Below, piece by piece: positions 1 through 5,144 of a stretch of 5,144 nucleotides of DNA (position 1 is the stretch's first letter; the number at the start of each line of letters is the position of its first letter). The translations under genes were made by a program, and so were the position numbers. Source of the DNA: CAYYYA01 sp964517065 (GTDB lineage Bacteria > Patescibacteriota > Patescibacteriia > UBA1558 > 2-01-FULL-52-15). The DNA is taken from positions 1 to 5,144 of the forward strand of contig CAZFBK010000036.1 of assembly GCA_964517065.1 (NCBI GenBank), in the 5' to 3' direction. The notes beneath the pieces are model-generated. The model had not been told where the DNA came from. It did no database searches and saw only the letters and a program-made list of their open reading frames with translations.

Positions 1-1238
1 TAATCCTTCAGCTTATTCATACTGCCGTGCTGCTGGATTTTCTCCAGAGCTTTAGCTTCGATCTGACGGATACGTTCACGCGTAACACCAAACTCTGTAC
101 CCACTTCTTCCAGAGTATGAGCAATGCCGTCATGCAAACCAAAACGCATCTCTAAGATACGCTGTTCGCGTGGACTGAGATCACGGATAATGGCTGCTAC
201 GTGATTTTTCAACAATTGCAGAGAAGCCACGCGGTCAGGTGTGATGGTTTTGGTATCTTCGATGAAATCTTGAAGAGTACTATCTTCATCTCCTTCATCA
301 CCGACTGAAGTTTCCAGAGAAACAGTTTCTTGAGAAATTTTGATAATATGACGAATCTTATCCAGCTCTTCGCCCATTTCTGAAGCGATCTCTTCTGGCA
401 GTGGCTCGCGACCCAAATCCTGAATCAAACGACGCTGAACCTGCTGGAAACGGTTGATAGTCTCCACCATATGAACCGGAATACGAATGGTTCGTGACTG
501 GTCAGCCAAAGCACGGGTGACAGCCTGACGAATCCACCAAGTAGCATAGGTGGAGAATTTGTAACCTTTACGATAGTCAAATTTATCGACAGCACGGAAC
601 AGACCGATATTACCCTCTTGGATCAGATCCAACAACGTCAACGAGCGACCGGTAAATTTCTTAGCAATACTGACAACGAGACGTAAGTTGGATTCTACTA
701 ATTTGCGGCGAGCTTCCATGTCGCCTTTTTCTTTGCGCTTGGCATAGATGATTTCTTCGTCTGAAGACAATAACGGGACTTTACCGATCTCCCGCAGATA
801 CATCTGGATCGAATCAGCAGAAATATCAGTCAGATCAGAACGCTTCTTGTCGCTACCAAGTCCGGCTGAGGTCAAAATCTTTTCTGAGCGGTCATTATTC
901 GTCAGGTCTAGAATACCGCCCTCAACAGAAATCATCTGTGCGCCGCCGTCTTCCAGCTTATCCAGGAAGTCTTCGAAAATTTCCACGTAGTGTTCTAACT
1001 CCGGGAAATTACGCTGTGCTTCTTCTTCGGTGACGAATCCGCGACTGCGTCCTTTCTGTAATAACAAATCAACAGCTGTCTGATCCCAGAGAATTTTCTT
1101 CTTAGGACTAACTGAAATACCCGCAGCCGGTTTGGCTTTACGGGGTTTATTATGCTTAGCTGTGCCTATTGGCCGCTTCTGCTTCTTAGCAACTTTCTTC
1201 AGCGGTTTCTTGACTATCTTCTTTTTTTTGATCGCCAT
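1..1238 (-). CDS. rpoD: Primary RNA polymerase sigma factor RpoD (sigma-70/SigA), 3' end just cut by window edge
   Basis: This is the housekeeping sigma factor that directs RNA polymerase to -10/-35 promoters. From the ATG at 1238, 412 codons are open and the last two visible bases are TA, so the stop or a final Tyr lies at the boundary. Residues 1-40 are Lys/Arg rich (KKKKIVKK, KKVAKKQKR) and resemble no conserved region. Residues 47-115 form a region 1.1-like acidic helical segment. Region 1.2 (DSIQMYLREIGKVPLL) lies at about 142-157. Region 2 follows, with NLRLVVSIAKKF (184-195), DLIQEGNIGL (204-213) and the -10 recognition helix YATWWIRQAVTRALADQ (231-247). Region 3 spans about 266-340. 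Region 4.2 has a helix-turn-helix, HTLEEVGTEFGVTRERIRQI (374-393). The large non-conserved insert of E. coli RpoD is absent, so the size is closer to Gram-positive SigA. The gene begins 6 bases after the dnaG stop, implying co-transcription. No strong Shine-Dalgarno precedes the ATG (ATAAGACCAC). Identification is essentially certain; only the exact end is unseen. Confidence 0.97.
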   Translation of the reverse strand, partial: MAIKKKKIVKKPLKKVAKKQKRPIGTAKHNKPRKAKPAAGISVSPKKKILWDQTAVDLLLQKGRSRGFVTEEEAQRNFPELEHYVEIFEDFLDKLEDGGAQMISVEGGILDLTNNDRSEKILTSAGLGSDKKRSDLTDISADSIQMYLREIGKVPLLSSDEEIIYAKRKEKGDMEARRKLVESNLRLVVSIAKKFTGRSLTLLDLIQEGNIGLFRAVDKFDYRKGYKFSTYATWWIRQAVTRALADQSRTIRIPVHMVETINRFQQVQRRLIQDLGREPLPEEIASEMGEELDKIRHIIKISQETVSLETSVGDEGDEDSTLQDFIEDTKTITPDRVASLQLLKNHVAAIIRDLSPREQRILEMRFGLHDGIAHTLEEVGTEFGVTRERIRQIEAKALEKIQQHGSMNKLKD

Positions 1239-1244
1239 GTGGTC

Positions 1245-3035
1245 TTATAAAAGATAACTAGCTAAATGAGAACTAATTTGTGTGAACTCAAGCGTCAGTC
1301 GATCGAGCTCCTGACGGTCGCCGGTGGCCTCGGCGGCTTCGATCGCCTGAGAAACCAAACGCATTTTGTCTTTGAGCCAGCGAACTTTGAGTCGTGGCAC
1401 TAACAATTGCAACTCTTGGTCTAAATCTTTGGCGGTCAAATCCGTGTACTGATCACTCGCAATGTGCACTACCTGACTCCAGAGCCGTGATTGGACATCG
1501 TCCAAGGTGGTTATAAAGGTCTGAAAATCAGTTGATTGGTTCTTAGTGTAATATATTATTAACCTTTTGTAAAGATCTTGCCAGGGCTCTGGTAAGACTT
1601 CTGGCTCGACCTTATCGATAGCTGCCGATAGCCCCTCTGGCCAAGCTGCTACCACCGCTAAGAACCCCTCAGCTAGCCGGTCACCAGGATCTTGGACTTT
1701 GGCTGCTGTCGAGGTAGGAGTAACCACCTGAATAGGAGTTGCCTGCTGGATCTTAATCAGCTGATCAGACAAAACTTGAGCAGAGATATCCAAACGAGTC
1801 GCCAACTGTCGCAGGTAATGATCTCGTTCCACCGCATTTTTGATCGGCGCCATAATTTCTAACAGTTTCTTGATGGCTATTTTCTTGTGATCGGCCCGTG
1901 CCAGATCCACCCGACGAAGTATCTCTTCGAAATAGAAATCTATAATTGGTACACTTTTTTTGATATTGGCTTTCCAATCATCAGGGTTCTGCAGAATAAT
2001 ATCCGCAGGATCTTTGGCACCGGCCAAGACCAGAGCTTTGACATTCATGTCGAAGTCATTAGCGCTGACCACGCCGCTCTTGTACAAAGCTTGCGAGCCG
2101 GCAGCGTCGGAATCAAAAGCTAGAATAATATTATTGGTAAACCGTTTGATCAAACGCAGCTGCTCCCCCGTCAAGGCAGTGCCCGAAACAGCCACCACAT
2201 TCTTTATACCCATTTGGTGCGACATTATTACATCCATATTACCCTCCACCACGATGACATAGTCCTTTTTCTTGATATCCTGCTTAGCCTGATCCAGCCC
2301 ATAGAGCAGGAAACTTTTATTGTAAATGGGAGTCTGCGGAGAATTGATATATTTGCCGCCGAATTCATCAGCAGCAAAAACAATCTTGGCTAATGTGCGA
2401 GCGGTGAAACCGGCAATCTTACCTTGAATATCAGCAATGGGGAACATCAGCCGCTCACGGAAACGGTCAAAATAGCGGGCGTCTTTGTGACTGACCAAAC
2501 CAGAACGAACCAAGAGATCATCACTGAAGCCTTTACCTTTCAGATAGCTATAGAGCTCATTCCATCCAGATCCAGATAATCCCAATCCCCATTGTTTGAT
2601 AGTCTCTGGTTTAATGCCACGCTTAGTCAAATATTCTTTCGTCTTATTACTCTCCGGTGTCTCAGCCTGCAAGTGCTTCTGCCAGAAGCCGGAAGCTTCT
2701 TGGTTCACCTGCCAGAGATCGTTTTTTTCTTCGGTTGATGGTCCGGAGGTAGTGACGTTCTCAAGGACTACACCTGCCTTGTCCGCCAGAAGTCTGAGAG
2801 CTCCGATGAAATCTAACCCTTCATATTTTTGCACGAAGGTAATCACATCGCCGCCATCATTACAGCCAAAACAATGCCAAATCTGCTTGTCTTTGGAGAC
2901 CATAAAAGACGGCGACTTCTCCTGATGAAAGGGGCAGTTCGCCCGCCAATTACCACCGGCCTGCTTGAGAGGAATGTAGTCTTTGACCACCTCCACGATA
3001 TCTAGTCTGGATTTGATTTCTTCGATCTGAGTCAT
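1245..3035 (-). CDS. dnaG: DNA primase DnaG
   Basis: DnaG makes the RNA primers used by the replicative polymerase at the fork. From the ATG at 3035 it is 596 residues, close to the usual 580-620. The N-terminal CHC2 zinc-binding domain has ligands C34, H37, C55 and C58 (NCPFH, then HCFGC). The catalytic core includes RFRERLMFPI at about 191-200. The TOPRIM fold includes VVEGNMDVI with the catalytic Glu at about 264, and the metal-binding DSD (Asp 308 and 310) in LAFDSDAAG. A Thr/Gln-rich linker at about 430-450 leads to a divergent C-terminal helical domain of the kind that binds the replicative helicase. The frame stays open upstream to a TTG at 3071, but the ATG start is preferred: MTQIEEIKSRLDIVEVV matches the typical DnaG N-terminus, and the extra 12 residues overlap a likely promoter. 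There is no evident Shine-Dalgarno. rpoD follows after 6 bases, the standard dnaG-rpoD order. Confidence 0.96.
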   Translation of the reverse strand: MTQIEEIKSRLDIVEVVKDYIPLKQAGGNWRANCPFHQEKSPSFMVSKDKQIWHCFGCNDGGDVITFVQKYEGLDFIGALRLLADKAGVVLENVTTSGPSTEEKNDLWQVNQEASGFWQKHLQAETPESNKTKEYLTKRGIKPETIKQWGLGLSGSGWNELYSYLKGKGFSDDLLVRSGLVSHKDARYFDRFRERLMFPIADIQGKIAGFTARTLAKIVFAADEFGGKYINSPQTPIYNKSFLLYGLDQAKQDIKKKDYVIVVEGNMDVIMSHQMGIKNVVAVSGTALTGEQLRLIKRFTNNIILAFDSDAAGSQALYKSGVVSANDFDMNVKALVLAGAKDPADIILQNPDDWKANIKKSVPIIDFYFEEILRRVDLARADHKKIAIKKLLEIMAPIKNAVERDHYLRQLATRLDISAQVLSDQLIKIQQATPIQVVTPTSTAAKVQDPGDRLAEGFLAVVAAWPEGLSAAIDKVEPEVLPEPWQDLYKRLIIYYTKNQSTDFQTFITTLDDVQSRLWSQVVHIASDQYTDLTAKDLDQELQLLVPRLKVRWLKDKMRLVSQAIEAAEATGDRQELDRLTLEFTQISSHLASYLL

Positions 3036-3043
3036 ATAGGCGT

Positions 3044-3071
3044 AGTTTAGCAAGGACAGGGAAAGTATCAA
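3044..3071 (-). promoter_or_regulatory. Candidate promoter for dnaG-rpoD
   Basis: Read on the minus strand, TTGATA (3071-3066, five of six matches to the -35 consensus) is followed by a 16-base spacer and TAAACT (3049-3044, four of six to the -10 consensus). TGC immediately before the -10 gives an extended -10. A start about 7 bases past the -10 would fall near 3037, only about two bases before the dnaG ATG at 3035. The resulting mRNA would be leaderless or nearly so, which fits the lack of a Shine-Dalgarno. This is a motif match only, in AT-rich surroundings. Confidence 0.4.
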
Positions 3072-3112
3072 GATCTAGAGAAAAAGTAAAAAAATAAAGC
3101 AAAAAGAAAAAT

Positions 3113-3189
3113 GCAAAATTATAAATAAAAGTTCAAAAATCGTTCTGTCGTGTGCGTTGTGATTTTTAAATTTTTATTTATATTTTTGC
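3113..3189. repeat. Long AT-rich imperfect inverted repeat between mscL and dnaG
   Basis: The arms at 3113-3141 and 3161-3189 are 29 bases each and pair with only three mismatches, around a 19-base GC-richer loop (3142-3160). The stem is almost entirely A/T. On the minus strand the second arm runs into a T-rich tract at about 3081-3110, so it could act as a terminator after mscL, although the stem lacks the usual GC-rich base. The flank at 3185-3205 has a 7-base tandem repeat (TTTGCTC, TTTGCTC, TTTGATT). The 3072-3216 spacer holds no credible gene. It could equally be a degenerate intergenic repeat. Confidence 0.6.
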
Positions 3190-3196
3190 TCTTTGC

Positions 3197-3212
3197 TCTT
3201 TGATTTAATTAC
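3197..3212. repeat. 16-base direct repeat, copy 1 (after mscL)
   Basis: TCTTTGATTTAATTAC here is identical to 4930-4945. This copy begins a few bases beyond the mscL stop and abuts the TTTGCTC tandem repeats. It may belong to a dispersed AT-rich intergenic repeat family; two copies alone do not prove that. Confidence 0.5.
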
Positions 3213-3216
3213 GGTT

Positions 3217-3519
3217 CTATTCCTTTTTCTTGTCCAATCTATCTAACCCGATCATCTTCACCCCAAAATAAACTACCAAGGCGATGATGACAAAATCTAT
3301 AAAGACGCTAATCAAATCTCCCCACAGTATCTTCGACTCTCCCAGCTGCCAGTAGGCAGTCTTCAGACCAGATGTCGAACCTAAGGCGAAACTTAACAAA
3401 GGATTAATAATATCAGTTACGATTGCACTAACCAATTTTGAAACCGCCCCACCGAGGATGAAGCCTACGGCTAGTCCTACTACTCCTTGTTCGCGGATAA
3501 AATTGAGAAAGCCTTTCAT
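3217..3519 (-). CDS. mscL: Large-conductance mechanosensitive channel MscL, short form
   Basis: MscL is an inner-membrane pentameric channel that opens under membrane tension to release solutes during osmotic downshock. The product is 100 residues. A short amphipathic N-terminal helix (FLNFIREQG) leads into TM1 at about 13-44, with the family signature GLAVGFILGGAVSKLVSAIV followed by DIINPL. A short periplasmic loop (about 47-65) is followed by TM2 at about 66-92 (ISVFIDFVIIALVVYFGVKM) and a charged end, DRLDKKKE. E. coli MscL is 136 residues; this one ends just after TM2 and lacks the C-terminal cytoplasmic helical bundle. Aligned by eye, F20 occupies the position of the E. coli pore residue V23. 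The gene starts 47 bases after the upstream unknown gene and may be co-transcribed with it. No Shine-Dalgarno is seen close to the ATG; AAAGG is more than 25 bases away. The family assignment is firm, function inferred. Confidence 0.92.
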   Translation of the reverse strand: MKGFLNFIREQGVVGLAVGFILGGAVSKLVSAIVTDIINPLLSFALGSTSGLKTAYWQLGESKILWGDLISVFIDFVIIALVVYFGVKMIGLDRLDKKKE

Positions 3520-3566
3520 ATAAATATTTTTAATTGCTAATTGTAACCTTTCGCTAGTTTTTTTGA

Positions 3567-4496
3567 TTATTGTACTGGGATGCGATTTTTTTCCACATAC
3601 ATTTGATAGCTCGCTAAGTTATCATCCAACTCCATACTTACTTCGGTGTGGATTTTGGTCCACAAGGTTTCCAGTGTATCGTCATGGATGCTATGCATGT
3701 ACTCTAGTCTTATCGGCAAACTAGAAAATGAAACAGGATATATTTCTCTGGTAATTGTTCCGTTCCAAATATAGTTTTCCGATTGCCATTTTTGATCAAA
3801 GACATATCGGTCACCTTGCAAATTTTGCCAATTGTTCATTTTTTTTATGGCCTCAGGTGGTATTCCCTCGAGCGGGTCAGAATCCGTGGAATCAGCTCCT
3901 TCTGAGGGAATATATAGTTTAATACTCGAAGTATCAGCAATCATATTTCCCTCAGTATAGAATTGAATAGTGTAAGGCTTGCCTATGTTTACATGAAAGA
4001 TATGTGGAGGTATAGGGAAGCGAATGCCGGCCTCGTTAAATTCCGTACTTGAAGATTCTGCGTGCTCTGCTTCCCAGCGCCGTAAATCGGTTTCAGCTGT
4101 TTCGCAACCAACCAACTTTGTTAGCCATGAGCAGCGATTTTTCCAAAGTAGCTTATCTGGATACGCCCGAACCGGTAGCAGACTCATGTCGTTACATTTT
4201 GATTTCGAAAACCATCTAAACTGTTCATTTGTCCATTTGAGAGGATTTTCTGTCTGGAGCACAAAAAGACCCAGATGCAGGTCAAGTTTTGATTTTGACC
4301 CTTGGTTAATCGCTTTTTCTCCAGATACAAGATCTTTATTATCACAGGAGCTTAGGGCTAGATTATCTATTGAATTATGATATAACGTCCCATTTTCTAT
4401 TTGATCTGTAATTGATTTTGTCTTTGAGGACAAATAAATATATAAAAAAAGAATCACGAGTATAATGATTCCTGCGATGGCAATTATTTTTTTCAT
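3567..4496 (-). CDS. Hypothetical membrane-anchored extracytoplasmic protein, 309 aa
   Basis: I do not recognise this protein. MKK is followed by a strongly hydrophobic stretch at about 4-22 (IIAIAGIIILVILFLYIYL) with no clear signal peptidase site, so it is probably an N-terminal anchor. The remaining 285 or so residues would lie outside the membrane. The soluble part is polar, Trp-rich and has four cysteines (51, 101, 122, 131), which could form two disulfides outside the cytoplasm. Residues 160-270 alternate hydrophobic and polar residues with several aromatic positions (FHVNIGKPYTIQFYTEG, YIWNGTITREIYPVSF), suggesting beta strands. No catalytic motif, cell-wall-binding repeat, lipobox or sortase signal is visible. 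The start is supported by the classic MKK-hydrophobic beginning and by a perfect -10 promoter six bases upstream. mscL follows after 47 bases. The reading frame is long and intact, so it is very likely a real gene. Confidence 0.85.
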   Translation of the reverse strand: MKKIIAIAGIIILVILFLYIYLSSKTKSITDQIENGTLYHNSIDNLALSSCDNKDLVSGEKAINQGSKSKLDLHLGLFVLQTENPLKWTNEQFRWFSKSKCNDMSLLPVRAYPDKLLWKNRCSWLTKLVGCETAETDLRRWEAEHAESSSTEFNEAGIRFPIPPHIFHVNIGKPYTIQFYTEGNMIADTSSIKLYIPSEGADSTDSDPLEGIPPEAIKKMNNWQNLQGDRYVFDQKWQSENYIWNGTITREIYPVSFSSLPIRLEYMHSIHDDTLETLWTKIHTEVSMELDDNLASYQMYVEKNRIPVQ

Positions 4497-4502
4497 ACTC
4501 TT

Positions 4503-4511
4503 ATTATATCA
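4503..4511 (-). promoter_or_regulatory. Extended -10 promoter, predicted leaderless start for the 309-aa gene
   Basis: On the minus strand, TGATATAAT is a perfect extended -10 (TGn plus TATAAT; hexamer 4508-4503). It is followed by AAGAGT and then the ATG at 4496. Transcription normally starts about 7 bases past the hexamer, which here is the A of the ATG itself. I see no good -35 at 16-18 bases, but an extended -10 can work without one. There is no Shine-Dalgarno between the promoter and the ATG, consistent with leaderless translation. Confidence 0.7.
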
Positions 4512-4536
4512 CAGCCTACACCCTAACTGCGACTAG

Positions 4537-4583
4537 GTGGCGGGACGCTGAGCGTCCCTGGGATCGCCACGCTAAGCGTGGCG
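4537..4583. repeat. Pair of related palindromes in the tRNA-Ser(UGA) 3' trailer
   Basis: Palindrome A (4565-4583) has perfect 9-base arms CGCCACGCT and AGCGTGGCG around a single A. Palindrome B (4542-4558) has perfect 8-base arms GGGACGCT and AGCGTCCC around a single G. They share the core ACGCT-N-AGCGT but differ in their outer bases, and in each the two arms differ in a matching way. The 4578-4583 end of A is the tRNA's last acceptor base, discriminator and CCA plus one base. A further GTGGCG at 4537-4542 can pair with CGCCAC at 4565-4570, giving an alternative fold enclosing B. No T-tract follows, so these are not standard intrinsic terminators. Confidence 0.85.
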
Positions 4584-4664
4584 GAGAGTGAGGGATTCGA
4601 ACCCCCGGTACTTTCGTACAACGGTTTTCAAGACCGCCGCATTAGACCACTCTGCCAACTCTCC
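4579..4664 (-). tRNA. tRNA-Ser (anticodon UGA), CCA encoded
   Basis: The RNA decodes UCN-type serine codons. Read on the minus strand, the acceptor stem GGAGAGT (4664-4658) pairs with ACTCTCC (4589-4583), followed by discriminator G (4582) and an encoded CCA (4581-4579). The anticodon stem GCGGT/ACCGT closes the loop CTTGAAA, with anticodon TGA. The long variable arm expected for serine is present, with stem GTAC, loop GAAA and stem GTAC. The T arm is GGGGG, TTCGAAT, CCCTC with one G-U pair. The length is 86 bases with CCA. Its 5' end is only 5 bases from the stop of the GIY-YIG gene, so it must be cut from a shared transcript or have a promoter inside that gene. The CCA is also one arm of a hairpin. 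Confidence 0.97.
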
Positions 4665-4669
4665 AGGTA

Positions 4670-4906
4670 TTAAATTAACCGTTTGTCTCTAAACGCTTGT
4701 CCCGAACCTGTCTTAAGGTAATCTTCAAATCTTCTTGCCTGTAACCGACTTGGAAATCTACAGTACCATATAAGCTCTAAAGGTCTGAAATCTTTTGTTG
4801 AGATCACTTCACCCTCAGTGTGCTCTACAAACCGCTGTTTTAATCGCGGCGTTGATCCTGTATAAATTTTACCGTTTACTAGTCTTAAAAGATACACGAA
4901 ATACAT
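4670..4906 (-). CDS. Small single-domain GIY-YIG nuclease family protein
   Basis: This 78-residue protein is a complete minimal GIY-YIG domain with nothing attached. The diagnostic elements are VYLL near the N-terminus (Y5), IYTGST (Y15, G17) as the YIG half, R25 and H29 in RFVEHTEGE, and E61 in ARRFEDYLKTGSG, where the metal-binding catalytic Glu is expected. It resembles the UPF0213/YhbQ-like group of stand-alone domains rather than UvrC or a full homing endonuclease, since no DNA-binding extension is present. The family cuts DNA using one metal ion; the actual substrate of these small members is generally unknown. The ATG at 4906 has the clearest ribosome-binding site in the window. The gene lies between two tRNA-Ser genes in the same orientation, 148 bases after the first and 5 bases before the second. 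Catalytic residues look intact, so activity is plausible but unproven. Confidence 0.9.
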   Translation of the reverse strand: MYFVYLLRLVNGKIYTGSTPRLKQRFVEHTEGEVISTKDFRPLELIWYCRFPSRLQARRFEDYLKTGSGQAFRDKRLI

Positions 4907-4911
4907 TTCGT

Positions 4912-4917
4912 TCCTTT
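4912..4917 (-). promoter_or_regulatory. Shine-Dalgarno site of the GIY-YIG gene
   Basis: AAAGGA on the minus strand stands 5 bases before the ATG at 4906, ideal spacing. It fixes the start codon. It is the only convincing Shine-Dalgarno in front of any of the five protein genes here. Confidence 0.75.
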
Positions 4918-4929
4918 CTCATCCCTGTA

Positions 4930-4945
4930 TCTTTGATTTAATTAC
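4930..4945. repeat. 16-base direct repeat, copy 2 (before the GIY-YIG gene)
   Basis: TCTTTGATTTAATTAC is identical to 3197-3212. It lies about 25-40 bases before the GIY-YIG start codon, between that gene's ribosome-binding site and the hairpin chain, so it could also contribute to a promoter region. Confidence 0.5.
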
Positions 4946-4951
4946 TTTCGT

Positions 4952-5144
<193 letters not shown>

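Noticed and set aside
748..990. Plus-strand open frame of 80 codons
   Set aside because: It lies entirely opposite the conserved rpoD coding sequence and its translation resembles no known family.
1765..2925. Several open frames of 70-109 codons on both strands within 1765-2925
   Set aside because: All sit inside dnaG in other frames, overlap one another and have low-complexity, Ser-rich translations without domain features.
3036..3071. TTG-initiated 12-residue N-terminal extension of DnaG
   Set aside because: The extension is not typical of the family, has no ribosome-binding site and overlaps a plausible promoter. The ATG at 3035 gives a canonical DnaG beginning.
4024..4380. Plus-strand open frame of 118 codons
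   Set aside because: It is antisense to the 309-aa gene, which has a convincing anchor and promoter; this frame has neither.
4537..4583. Palindromes after tRNA-Ser(UGA) as intrinsic terminators
   Set aside because: No run of T follows on the minus strand; the sequence continues with mixed bases into the next gene's promoter.
4670..4906. Full homing endonuclease or UvrC fragment
   Set aside because: The protein is a complete stand-alone domain with start, ribosome-binding site and stop; no intron, DNA-binding module or other UvrC domain is visible nearby.

Overview
All recognisable genes in this window lie on the minus strand. In transcription order (high to low coordinate) they are tRNA-Ser(GCU), a small GIY-YIG domain protein, tRNA-Ser(UGA), a membrane-anchored protein of unknown function, a short MscL channel, DNA primase (dnaG) and the primary sigma factor (rpoD, whose last bases fall outside the window). 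The DNA is bacterial and uses the standard code, with Trp read from TGG and no in-frame TGA. A tight dnaG-rpoD pair, a compact primary sigma factor with a Lys-rich N-terminus, a stand-alone GIY-YIG protein, weak Shine-Dalgarno usage and AT-rich repetitive intergenic spacers together suggest a Patescibacteria/CPR-type bacterium. That placement is inference from memory of such genomes and was not tested by a search.

Region 1-3035 is the replication/transcription core, dnaG then rpoD, with a 6-base gap. It corresponds to the dnaG-rpoD part of the classical macromolecular-synthesis operon. DnaG shows the CHC2 zinc-finger residues and the TOPRIM acidic residues. RpoD shows regions 1.2, 2, 3 and 4 intact. 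A plausible promoter ends almost on the dnaG start codon.

Region 3036-3216 is very AT-rich and contains a long imperfect inverted repeat, possibly a terminator or a degenerate repeat family. Region 3217-4496 holds mscL and a 309-residue N-terminally anchored protein that I do not recognise. The latter has a perfect extended -10 promoter six bases before its ATG, which predicts a leaderless mRNA.

Region 4497-5144 is the most unusual part. A GIY-YIG gene sits between two tRNA-Ser genes, only 5 bases from the downstream one. The sequence just past each tRNA gene is a chain of perfect or near-perfect palindromes. In both tRNAs the encoded 3' G-CCA-C is itself one arm of a hairpin. Two of the palindromes share a core but carry different, mutually compensating outer arms. 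This could be a family of small palindromic elements attached to tRNA ends, or a processing/termination structure. It is the best candidate here for something not yet described. No CRISPR array, insertion sequence or defence operon is visible.
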